Below, piece after piece: positions 46,119 to 57,094 of a stretch of DNA of 64,000 nt (positions are counted from its first letter, which is position 1; each line of letters begins with the position of its first letter). A model generated the notes under the pieces. That model was not told where the DNA came from, ran no database searches, and saw only the letters and a program-made list of their open reading frames with translations. The DNA lies in NCBI RefSeq assembly GCF_002994745.2, contig NC_037090.1:30982501-31046500 (forward strand), given 5' to 3'. This stretch comes from Rosa chinensis. Lineage: Eukaryota; Streptophyta; Magnoliopsida; Rosales; Rosaceae. The translations under genes and the position numbers were made by a program.

Positions 46119-48491
46119 AAATCCTTTCTGAAACTCTAGAGAGAGAAACCCGTTCTGAAACCCAAATCTTCTCTTCAGTTGTCATTTGTTCCTTGTCCGG
46201 TGGCCCTTCGAGTCAGCGCAGGCCTCTGGCCTTGTCGGCGCACAGTGGGTGCAGCCGGACAGGACATCTTCACCTTAGTTGCAATGGGTCCTTGATGGAC
46301 AACGACGAGATTTCCTGAAATAAATCAAGTCAAAGTGGAAGAGGCCGAGAGGTTGTCAGCACCAGTTTTCTTTCATCTGAGGTCATAGGGTTTTGCGGGG
46401 AGTCACAGTGGAGAGTCAGAGGATGGTGGATGGGGCTACGGGTCCTTGGTTGGATTCGCGGATTCCTTTTCTAGCATCCGGATTGAATAAGATGGGGGTC
46501 TTTCTTTGATTTGTGTGCTGCATGATCGAAGTAAGGGGTCTTGGCGGACGGGATTTGGAGGTGACAGATAAGAGATTCTTCTTACCTTGTTGGATCTGAG
46601 AACCTCCTGTTGGATGCGTTCAGGTGACAGTGAACAGTGGCAGGTGTCACGGACACGTTCTCGAGTAGGGCCGGAATTTTTTTGGCTTCCCTCAAGTCCG
46701 TGATGGTGCCATGCTGCCCCCCATATGACAACAAGACCAACCTAGCACACCTCAAAGTAAAATGTGCTTATCACTCAAGTGTTTCGCTGCCACCCAACAC
46801 TCAAAATGGACACCAATATTTGGATGAATGTTTCAATCAACAAGACACACGAAATACGGGGAAACCCCAACCCTTTATTAACTCACACTTAACAAAAGGA
46901 ACTCGTGTTGGATCTCCACAATACACTCCCTATTGGATGTGTTTAGGGTCTCAACACACTTGGTTTTTTATAGAGGGCAGCCAACCCTCGAAAGTTGACA
47001 ACCCCAACTTCCCTAGGTACGTGTGTCAAGCACCCCACGCTTTTCTCTTACGGTTAACAACCCCCAACCGCCTAGGGATAAGATCGCTTAACTAGTCGAT
47101 CTTGTGGTTGACAACCCCAACCACCTAGGTTTATCCAAAGGGGAGTTATCAAGGCAACCTCCTCCAACTTCCTTTGGATAAGAGCTAATAAACTATGCTA
47201 ACCGCCGCTTGCATCGCCCTTGCATCAGCTTGCTTGGTTGCGCACTTGCAGCTTGCTTGCGTGCTTGTCAGCATGCCATCCTCGCCCCTCGCTGTGCGCT
47301 GACCTAGGCAGTCCCTCACACAGGCCATGCATTGCCTACTCTCAATGCATGGGCTTGCCATTAGTACTTAGCGAGGTTAACCCTCGAGTCTCCCTCCTTG
47401 CCTGCTGACTGGCCAATGTTGGCTTTGCCCGCTGCCTGCATGCTTGGCTAGCGAGGCTTGCACACTCAAACACTGGACTTCCTTGCCTTGTCTTCCTTGG
47501 ACAACCCTTGTTGCCCTTCGACACTCGAGGTAGGCGAAGACATGCCTTAACCTCGGTGCTTTCACCCCTTGCACCTTCAAGGGTGTGACAGCAGGTGTGA
47601 TAGAGTTGGTGTGGTAGCGGCAGTGATTCAGGCGGGAGAGTGTTAGGATTCGTTTGTCTTATGGGCTAGACTCTTACATGTTTTATGGGTCATTATTGTG
47701 TTGTGGGCTTATTACACTTTGTGACCATCTTATATAGCTACTGAGATGTACTACTCCAAGACTATCATTGAAGAATATTGAAGTTTTCATTTACTTATTT
47801 TCTTTAGTTTCCTTTAGCTTCCTTGTTTTACGATGTCATTTTCCGGTTACGATCTTGGGGATCATAACAGAGAGTGGTGTTAGGCTCCTTGCAGCTTTCT
47901 GCCTGGGCTTGGTGATTGGACTTGGGCCTTTACCCTAGGCTCTTTTTGTTTTAAGCTTAATTGCTTTTATTTTTGTCTTTTAATTTTAGGTGTCTGCGGG
48001 CCATTAATTAGTTGCTATCTTTTTTGGATAGAACACTAGAATGAGGTGAGGTTTATCCTGGTCTGCGCACCTTGAGTGTTGTGTTTGGCCTAGGATGGGA
48101 GCTAGTTTCTTGCATCGTCAAATGGTCGCAGTCTCCTGGTAGCAAGTTGAAACTAAGTGTCACAGACGTTAGTTTTCAGTGGCAGCATAGTGGGAAAGCT
48201 GATTTTATAAGTGTATTATGGCTCCGCGTAAGCATCATCTTTCTGATATGTCGCCAAAATTGTAAAGAAAATGGAGTAGCCAATCGTGCACTCTTTGCTC
48301 AGTGGTGCGTTTTAGAATACACAGGATTAGTGGAGACTCCTGATATTATTTCAAGATATTCTCTCCTAACTTATTATCAAATGGCATTTTGGCACTATGT
48401 CCTTCCTTGAATTCTATGGTTTCATGAATGGTTAAGGCTTAAGGGCAGCTGTTTTAGCCCTACCTGAAAAAAATAAAATAAAAAATAGAAA
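46119..48491 (+). mobile_element. LINE-derived element in AMT unit 2
   Basis: It is flanked by the 16-bp duplication AAAAGATTGTTATGTT (46103-46118 and 48492-48507) and ends in an A-rich tail. Near 48240-48360 it encodes NCKENGVANRALFAQWCVLE and VETPDIIS, like the tail of plant LINE ORF2. There is no reverse transcriptase, so it is internally deleted or a non-autonomous relative. The same insertion is in unit 3 (60729-62156) but not in unit 1. A solo LTR interrupts it. Confidence 0.82.
46645..47590. mobile_element. 946-bp solo LTR inside the LINE
   Basis: Begins TGTCACGGACACG and ends GGGTGTGACA, with the 5-bp duplication GCAGG on both sides (46640-46644 and 47591-47595). The LINE in unit 3 reads through the empty site. 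It therefore inserted after units 2 and 3 separated. Open frames inside it have no recognisable domain. Confidence 0.88.
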
Positions 48492-48507
48492 AAAAGATTG
48501 TTATGTT

Positions 48508-49175
48508 CGATAATCGATACTATTGATTTCCAATCTAACAGCCCATATGAACTGATGCTGCAACCTCAATCATAGGGACTAGGGGATCATGAAGAATTGA
48601 ATCCTAGTAGAATATTACAGTTGATTCAACCAAATTATTAAGATAAGCAACTGCAGTCTATCAACAAATGAACATAATCCACAGTTATAATAGCAAATTA
48701 CCAAAAACTACAAAACTAGCATAACAGTCCTTTGCCCAAAACTGAAAGGGCATATTTCCTTGCGGTTATCCAAACATGTACTTTATTTTCTACTAATCAA
48801 GGAAAATGTCCCTCACTATACGGTAGAGGAAAATGGTCGACATATTCTTTCTTTTTCCACTACAGAGATCTAGATTAGTCAAGGTTGATGAATGTTAAAT
48901 TCTAACTCAAACCTGAAATTTAATTTGTAAATTTAACAATTTTAAGCTATGCTTTTTGTCTTTTGAATTTTCAATTCCATTTCTATCGACGTGACAATAG
49001 ATTGTGTTGCATCTGCTTTATTTTATGTTATTAGAATTTGCCTTTTGTTTTTTACTTTTTAGTGTTGTCATTAAGTGTTGGCTAATATGTATGATGCCTC
49101 TGATTTGCTTAGTCGCTAAAATGCTTATGTTTGGTGTTTGGATTTTTTCATCAATATAAACATGCGGTGGTGGCA
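48508..49175. other. AMT unit 2 3' flank, no gene
   Basis: Matches 8310-8690 and 9586-9845 of unit 1 and 62173-62840 of unit 3. No coding feature is recognised. Confidence 0.6.
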
Positions 49176-49535
49176 GGGTGAGACTAAGTGTCGTCGGATT
49201 TACTTTTCGGCGGCAACATATATAGGAGGAAAGCTGTGCTAAAGCTTGTAATTATGTTATGTTGTAATTGGATTACATATCGAGTTATCTTTCCGCTATG
49301 TCACTGCTATGTTAAAGTAAATGGAGTAGCTAATTGTGCACTCTTTGCTAGTTGGTGCTTGTTAGAATACAAGTCTCCTGTAGAGATTTCTTATATTATT
49401 TCGGAAAATAATCTAGATGCTTATTGTAATCAGGGTTTAGGCTCAATACCCCCCCCCCCCTTGTATTCAACAATTTTATTAATCAAGGCTTGAGGGCAGC
49501 CGCACTAGCCCTTTATTCAAAAAAAATATATATAT
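49176..49535 (+). mobile_element. short LINE 3' end in AMT unit 2
   Basis: A 14-bp imperfect duplication, ATGCGGTGGTGGCA (49162-49175) against ATGTGGCGGTGGCA (49536-49549), flanks about 360 bases ending in A and TA runs. It encodes VNGVANCALFASWCLLEYKS, a LINE tail related to that at 48240-48360. Unit 3 lacks it. A run of about 12 C lies at 49450. Confidence 0.75.
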
Positions 49536-49549
49536 ATGTGGCGGTGGCA

Positions 49550-51597
49550 AGCTTATAAATGTAAATTTTAATATTAATTTGATGCATGTGGGCATGTTTA
49601 AGTCCCCTTACTTTGTGCATGAATATTCGGCTGGGGCAATCTACCATGTTGGTAAATTACTGAATTACTGTAAGCTAAAATCACAACCTTGTTGGTAAAT
49701 TACTGGTGGAAATTTACAAATTACTACTAAATCTTTGATCAGATAAAAAAAAATTACCACCACCAAAACAAATTCACATAAATCCCAAACACCAAAACAA
49801 AATCTTTTGCAATTGATGATAATACCTATGAAACATATTCGCTAGCACTTGATGAAAATACCATGAACAAAATAAGGCAAATTCGGATAAAAAAAAAAAT
49901 TTACATGCAGCACAATCCATTATCAAGTCGATAGAAATGAAATGAAATTTCAAAAAACATACCTCATATAATTAAATTTACAAACCAAACTTCATATCTA
50001 AGTGAAAATTCCAAATTCGTCAACCTTGGCTAATTTCGATCTAGATATGGATCTCAATCTGAATATGGACCTCTTCATTCCCTACGTCTCTTCCTCTTTC
50101 TGACTCCATATTTGGTTGTCATATATTTTTCTCTATTGTTTGTGAGACATTTTCATCAATATAAAAATAAAAAAACATTTCCCGGTAGGTTTCACTTATC
50201 CACATGAATTCTCTGAGTGCATCACAGGAAGAAAGTCTTCAGTACGTCTGTTGTGTCACGTGAATACTAGCACAGACCAAATAAGAACATTAGCAGTCAG
50301 TGGGGGCAGTTTTGGTATTTTGTAGAGGATAAGTAGGGCAATTTTGAAAACACAAAAATTGGTGGGTTTTAATTGGCAGCCGCACCATCCACGTGGCATA
50401 GTTTCCGTATTGAAGACTTTCTCCATCGCAAGGGAGTAGGATCTTTGGGTTTTGCACTAGAGAATAGTTAGGTAGTTAGGCTGTAATTTTTGGTACGTAA
50501 TGTAACACTGTGTTACTTTACTGTTTAATTGCTCTTGTTATAAATATTACTTGATGATCGAGGATGTCAAACTGTAAGGATAGAAGATGTTGACACCTCC
50601 AATGCTACATTTCTACCATGCTTGAGAGATTGATGATACTTATTGCAAGGTCTAGCAATTCCATTGTTGTTTAACCTAGCATTGCAAGAGCTCCACACTT
50701 ATTTGTGGGGGAAAAAGCAAAAGAAGTGCTCGGAACCAAAGTTTATTTGCATTAATTTGCTAATTTCAAACTGATTTAAATCCCTACGAGCTCTGTTTTT
50801 TGCGCTTCCATGCTAATTAAAAAATTTCTTGTCGTACATTGCAACAATACGACAATGCAACAGATTTGCTGATGGATTCAATGTCCATGATAGTACCCAG
50901 CTCAAATGAAAGCAAGCAAATTGGTGTTGCTGCTTTCGCAAAATGCCACACCTCGACCAGCATTCGATATTTTTGCCACATCTCAGCATTATTGGATACT
51001 GGACATTCTCAGTTGCCATTTTCCCGACTTCCATCCTTCAGGGGAAAGATGGCTCGACGGAAAGGAAATGGCCGAGTCATCTTTCGAGGTGGCAGAGTTT
51101 AGATAGCGGCCGGAATAGAACAATCTATAAAAGAGCCATTTCTGTGACCAAAACTAGATATAAACTGAAGCACATGGTTTCAGTATAGGCTTCAAAGGTC
51201 ACAATTACACATTCAATACAAAATGACTGACGCAAGAAGAAGATGAAGCACCTTAAATTTCCAACTCAAAACTGGATGAAAAACATACAGGATCTCAAAG
51301 ACCACATACATATCCACCCATAAAAATGTGACAAGATGCAAACCAAAAGGTAATACGTACAAGATGTAAAACTAATCTTCGGCTATATAAACATTACAAA
51401 TTTCTTCCTCTATCGTCTTTGATCTTTCTCATAGGTATAGATACACACATATCTACTTATAATACTACAATTACTATTATTCGAGATACGCAGTAGAGGT
51501 TTGGGTTAATTTTCAATTGATGCATGTAGGAAAAAAGCTATCTTTGCTTGGACAACTGTATAGCTACTTAACTATCTTGCCTTGGACAACTGTATAG
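49550..51597. other. AMT unit 2 distal flank, no gene
   Basis: From 49550 to about 50735 the sequence is near-identical to 62850-64000, so unit 3 extends at least to the window end. From 50735 to 51597 it is unique within the window. Short open frames at 50839-51188 show no domain. Confidence 0.5.
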
Positions 51598-51906
51598 CTA
51601 CTTGATCATGTGTAGTATAGCTACTTGATCATGTGTAGTCTCCTCAGCCCATGCAAACTGGTGCGACAGGAGTGAGAATTCACGACTCCTTACATCTTCA
51701 AGTTGCTCACACTCAGCCCATCTCTCTGCTAGATCCACTCCCTGCAGCAATCTAACCACTTCAGCCATTGTTGGACGGTCCTCAGGTGAGCTCTGGGTGC
51801 AGAGCAATGCAACCTGAATGACAGCACCGACTTCTTTTTCATCATAGGTCTTCATATTTCCATCCACAATGTCATCAAATCTATTTTCTCTAAGCAGCTT
51901 CTTGAT
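51598..51906 (-). pseudogene. last exon of an LRR receptor-like kinase
   Basis: On the minus strand, after an AG acceptor at 51907-51908, it reads IKKLLRENRFDDIVDGNMKT, ALLCTQSSPEDRPTMAEVVR and LAERWAECEQLEDV. This is the C-lobe end (subdomain XI, with the conserved Arg) and tail of a plant LRR receptor kinase. The end is altered by a 23-bp tandem duplication (CTACTTGATCATGTGTAGTATAG, 51598-51643) that adds residues before the stop. The preceding 300 bases are intron-like, and no earlier kinase exon is found before the TIR element at 52533. It is a 3' gene fragment, unless the rest lies elsewhere. Confidence 0.8.
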
Positions 51907-52276
51907 CTGTCAACATCATAATCTCATCATTTTAAATTTTCAACACATCGAATAGATAGCAGAAAATTACATTGCGGATTAGAAAATAAATCATGAGAAA
52001 GTTCTATGGGAGTGAAATTTTTTTCCAGGGTCCAAACTATCAAGAGAAACATTGGAACCCCAAATTGGATTGAAATCACAGGAGACAAATTTATGTAAGG
52101 GGCTGAAAATACCAAATAGAAAAGAGATAGTCCTGGAGCACTATTCTACATCTGTGTTCAAACATGGCAACCAGTGGGCTTGTGACTACGTCACCCTCCT
52201 CTCACCCTTGGCCTAAAGAAGAAAGTTTTGCACCCCGTGATTACTAATACTAGTTATAAAATCAAGAAAAGCTCCG

Positions 52277-52287
52277 ATATATATATA

Positions 52288-52323
<36 letters not shown>
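52277..52323. repeat. AT dinucleotide microsatellite
   Basis: About 20 AT units with one TT interruption. Confidence 0.9.
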
Positions 52324-52326
<3 letters not shown>

Positions 52327-52532
52327 CAGATATTTATCACCATACAAGGGAGCGCATATCTTCTAACAATGAAATCAAAAGCATGTATTTCTATAATTAA
52401 TTATTTGGTAGTTCATCAATTATGTATATCATTTATCAAGGAAAAAAAAGAAGAAAGCACTTGAGTAATTAACTATCAAATAATTAAACGGATTTTATTT
52501 CAATCAATCTGTAGTTGTACAAATATGAGAAA

Positions 52533-53381
52533 GAGTGTTTCTATTGAGACCTCCAAATCTGCTCACTTGACCTCATTCATAATCGAATTATTAAATTACA
52601 TATATAACCTACTATAAAATGACTATTAAGGACAATAATTATATCAAAAAAATATTATTTTTATTTCTCTAGACTTTCCAATTCAATAATAATCAGATTG
52701 CATTCTTTATTATTTTCCTTATCTATTTTCATTTTCCAATTTCACTACATACTCATTAAAGCATTCATATATATTTAATAAGAACTAAAACTATGATTAA
52801 GATCATGTGACATAAAAATATATGATATACATGTTGAACACATTGTGAGGGAGAGCAAAATAAATCATATTATAACCTAAATCTAAGTCTATCTTTTATA
52901 TTTGTAAAAAAAATATTAAAAAAAAAAGAGCTAGCATTTATAGAAAAACTAAAAAAATAATAATAATAATTAATCATGAGGTGCAGAAAATAGAGCAAAA
53001 AAAACATTAAGAAAAAAATGATTACTCTTTTTTTTTTTTTGCACAACTAAAAGAAAAAAAAAGTTTTAAAAAAAATCACACAATAGTTCATGTTATTTTC
53101 TTGTTGATTAGAAATTATTTTTGATTTTTTTTATTGGATAAGAGATTTATGTTGTCTGATTAAGGAATAGACATGTAATTAGATTATAGAGTAATTAATC
53201 ATTGAAATGACTAAGTTTTTTTTATTTTAAAGATAATAGTTTGTTTGCAAATTATATGAGTGAGGTTATTTAAGGAACTTTAGTGAGGTGTAGTGAGTAA
53301 ATTTAGTATTTGAAAATTTGATAGGAGGTGCAAAAAGCATAGAGGTCAAGTGAGCAAATTTGGAGGTTCCAATAGAAAAAG
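52533..53381. mobile_element. second copy of the intron-2 TIR element
   Basis: The same ends as 5672-6502 (TTTCTATTGAGACCTCC and GGAGGTTCCAATAGAAA) and strong similarity throughout. A target duplication is not visible, so one flank may be rearranged. It lies just left of the unit 3 breakpoint at about 53433. Confidence 0.8.
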
Positions 53382-53432
53382 CTGGCTGAAAGACTTGGAA
53401 GCCATTTAACATTTAATCACTTAACGCATCAA

Positions 53433-54521
53433 GAGGGGCTGGGTTTAGAAATTCATACACCGATCGGAGATGAGAAGCTGCGATGAGAAGCCACTGGTGC
53501 CGAATCTCCGCCGCTCTCTTACAGTCGCCGAGCTTCAATTAGAGAAAGTAAGACGCAACGGCGTCATCGTAGCGGGAGGCGCGTGAGATAAAGGACTGGA
53601 CGAAGTCGATGCCGAAGAAGCCGAGGAGGTAGATGAGGGAGGCAATGAGGGTAACAATGGCGGCGGCTTCGAGTGAGGAGGAGGAGGAGGAGCTTGAGAC
53701 TAAGCTAGCTCTAGTGAGCATAAGGTTTCGATTTGTTTCAGTTTTGGGGTCGGGCGCTATTTTTGTCTAAGTGGGAAAGTTTGAAGTTTTAGTACCTGCT
53801 TCCTCAATTCACTTAAAACACTTAGCACTTTCACGAAAATCAGGTTCCTGCAGATTTTCAAATGAAACTTTTAACACGTACCGGTCATTTTAGGAATCGA
53901 TGTTAATGATACACATTTAAATCGGTGTATTTTGAAAACGATGTTAGCTTGATTTTTTACATCGCGTGCTATTCTGACCGATTTAAATTATGTGATGTCT
54001 ATTAACATAATTCTAGTAGTAGTGGAATCACTAATGCTATGCTTCTTGAGCTAAATTCTTCAACAAATCATCGATATATTTCAATAAATCTTGACAAAAT
54101 CAAAATGCAGATCTACAAAATTGAGGTTATCTGCAATGAGAAATCTCTGAAAAGGTGATCAAGAACTGAATCCACTCGAAGAAATAAGCATTGCTTGAGT
54201 AACAGATCAAGGCTTCCGGTGATGATTTCCGATGAAGATTCTGGTGCTTCGATGATGAATTCTGGTCCCAATCAAAACCTGGCTCTTGATGCCATGAAAG
54301 AACTGAAGGAAATAGAGAGAAAATGAAAGAAAGCATGCAGAAAATTCAAAGAAGAAAATGGGGCTTCATCATCGATAGAGATGAGTTCGTACAGGTACTT
54401 ATAGTTAGCTAAGGAGCTGCAGATGATTACACGTGGCATAGCTAACAACTAAACCAGCATAATCAACAAGTGATTACCAAATACAGTAGCAAAGAAATTA
54501 CTGAATGGACCAACTCTAACA
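53433..54521 (-). mobile_element. truncated Copia-type element at the edge of AMT unit 3
   Basis: It matches 28391-29468: the HMGR-like fragment, the CACTA right end (to 54023), the leader, the primer site at about 54281-54294, and the LTR at 54295-54521. The LTR is followed by ATGAC and then AMT promoter text, exactly as in unit 2. The left edge (CATCAAGAGGGGCTGGG) is a duplication breakpoint and not an element end. A 60-aa HMGR-like frame is at 53721-53539. Confidence 0.88.
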
Positions 54522-54733
54522 ATGACCACCAAGAAAAGAAAAACTCAATTACAGGAAACTGTTTTAGATGTCGTCAGATAGTTGATAATGAAAAGCTCTT
54601 GAACATTATACAGTGGTCTAACATGATGCTTGATTTATACGTTATGCATGACACAAGAACGTGGCAGGCAAGTTTGGTTCCTTCTGCGCGTGGAGGTCAG
54701 ACCTCCGCAGACATCTCTCTTTCAGCCATTAGT

Positions 54734-56642
54734 AGGCCTGCCACTCGGTCGGTTCGAATCGGTTATGGGCATTACCAACTTCAAAACCAAAGCTTTTGGT
54801 TTTGAAATTGACATACTAATTACCAACCAAAACTTTCGGTTGTTAATTATTTTTACCAAATTCGGTATTTCGGTTTTCGGTATTACCAAACTTTACAACA
54901 AGTATATTTTTGAAATATAAATTAGAATGAAACAATACGACTTTACCGAAACTAAATAACACTCTTATATCTAGAGTCTCATAACTGACATATAAAAAAG
55001 ATATTGTCCTTAAATACACAGCGAGAGATCTTTGTGCAACTCTACTTTTCAAAATACAAAAGGGATCAGCTTTTTTTCCCCCTACTTCTACTGCTGAAAT
55101 GAGGATACTAAGCTCTTTCTAAATATGAGCATCCCTGGTTCTTTCTGATATAAACAAAAGCTACCTCCAATGTACAAAAACGCTAATTCAGTCTTCCAAA
55201 ATAAACAGCAACTGAGCAGCAAAATTATCTCCTATAAATATAGAGTGCATATCAAATACTTCATGCTAATAAAAGCTTTCACGTGAATTAATGTAACTAA
55301 ATATGTGCTTCATATATGAAAAGCTATGGGAAGTAAACTAGAAAGCTGAGTATGTTGACATCAACCAATTAAACATAGCTTTAATTGGAATGAGTCAAGT
55401 TTCAGGCTATAACATATTACATTGTCCAAAGATTAAATTGTCGATTGGATTTGATAATTAAATATTTTACACATATAGTTAAAAATTTGATCATATTCTT
55501 TCTCGTTTCGACTTCAATCCATATGATTAATGACAATAGTCGTTTTTGTCCATATAGTTATTAATAAGAGTTCTCAAAGGGCAACCGCACTGAAACAAGA
55601 TTTTGAGTTGCAACTTTTTACATTGGTAGATGGAGCTTGTCTGTATGAGCTTGTGGTTTCAAAGGGCACAAAAATTGGATTTGAGAAAGAATTATTAAGG
55701 CCAAATTTGTGAAAAGGATATTTTGGTAAATGACAATAAAAGAAGATTGACTGCATTGACTGAGACAGAAACGACAACAAATGAGACCGGTTATTTCATA
55801 TCATGTCTATTACTATGTTATGAATACGTGGATGAAGTCAGATTTACCATCAGACTTTTTTTATTTATTAGCTCGCACGAAATGTTTATATGCCTACTAG
55901 TGTTGTCTACCATATTCATTGGTTATATAGAAATGTATACCTATCAAAACCAACGAGTTAAAAAAACAATACGTTGGATAACCGACCGGTGGATATAAAG
56001 AATGGGATAAGATACACGTATGGTAAAAATATAAGCCGTTTTCATCTTTGTATTGACCTCGATCCACATGGTCAATTGGTATGGCATTAATACCCTTATA
56101 ACTAAAATACCTATAGTCAATCTATCACAAATCCTACCAAGGACAAGGTTCACACCTACCCTCTCATGGGATCAATATACGTTTACCTGGGTAGAAAATT
56201 TGGAGGAGTAAAATTATTGCGGTTCTATTACCATTAGAAATACAGTAACTTAAGATAAAATGATATAAACGTCCAAATTAATTAAAAATATAGATAAAAT
56301 GTATATGATTTAATTTCAATTAACTAACAAATTAAAAATCTTATTAAGAAATGTAGTTTAATAAAATTAAAACTAAATACATACTTTGTCAAATTAAATA
56401 TATCTTCCATATCAATGTATCATACATATTAAAATAAATGACTACATAATTAATTAATTATATATATATATATATAACTAGCATTTCGGTAAATTCGGTA
56501 TTTACCAAAACCAAACCAACTTTTTCGGTATTTTTCGATTTCGGTCTTTTCGATTTCGGTTACCAAGATTCGGTTTACCAAACCTCAAATATTCGGTCGG
56601 TATTCGGTCGGTTCGGTAATTACCAAACCAAATGGCAGCCCT
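54734..56642. mobile_element. 1.9-kb Mutator-like element in AMT copy 3 promoter
   Basis: Ends AGGCCTGCCACTCGGTCGG and ACCAAATGGCAGCCCT match the element at 29782-30406. A perfect 10-bp duplication AGCCATTAGT flanks it (54724-54733 and 56643-56652), a different target from the one in unit 2. Its middle (about 54990-56460) has no counterpart in the shorter copy and no recognised gene, so it may be a longer family member or contain a nested insertion. A short TA run lies near 56460. Confidence 0.9.
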
Positions 56643-56652
56643 AGCCATTAGT

Positions 56653-57094
56653 AATAGAAAATTAATAATGAATATTCAGCTGTCAGCTTATGAATCCCTC
56701 AACCACGATCACATTCTTCTTCCTCTTCTTCTACAAAAGTACAACTAAACCTGAGGAAAGATTTACGGCCTGGAATCAGGAGTACGGAATATTAATTAAT
56801 ATAATATAGCCATTTTGCATCTCCGCTAACTCATACTCCATTTGTCCTCGTCATATTCCATTTAGTCAATCACACCCGGCTCCATTTGTCTTAATTTTAT
56901 TCCAATTGCCACGTTTTAATCCCTATGATCACACATCCTCCAAATACTAATCAATCCTCCATTGACCCTCATTTCCCGTCCTCCACCTCCCATTTTCACA
57001 TATATAACGAACACCTCTTATCTTCCCTTTACTTCTACCGTTATTTTTCGCGTTCAGTAGCAGAAGCAGGATTTGAAACTCGAGAATATATCAG
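56653..57094 (+). promoter_or_regulatory. proximal promoter of AMT copy 3
   Basis: TATA box (TATATAA) at 57001-57007, about 90 bases before the ATG, in text almost the same as copy 2. Confidence 0.75.

Noticed and set aside
46637..47095. 152-aa open frame
   Set aside because: Starts in the LINE and runs across a solo LTR border, so it cannot be an old gene; no domain.
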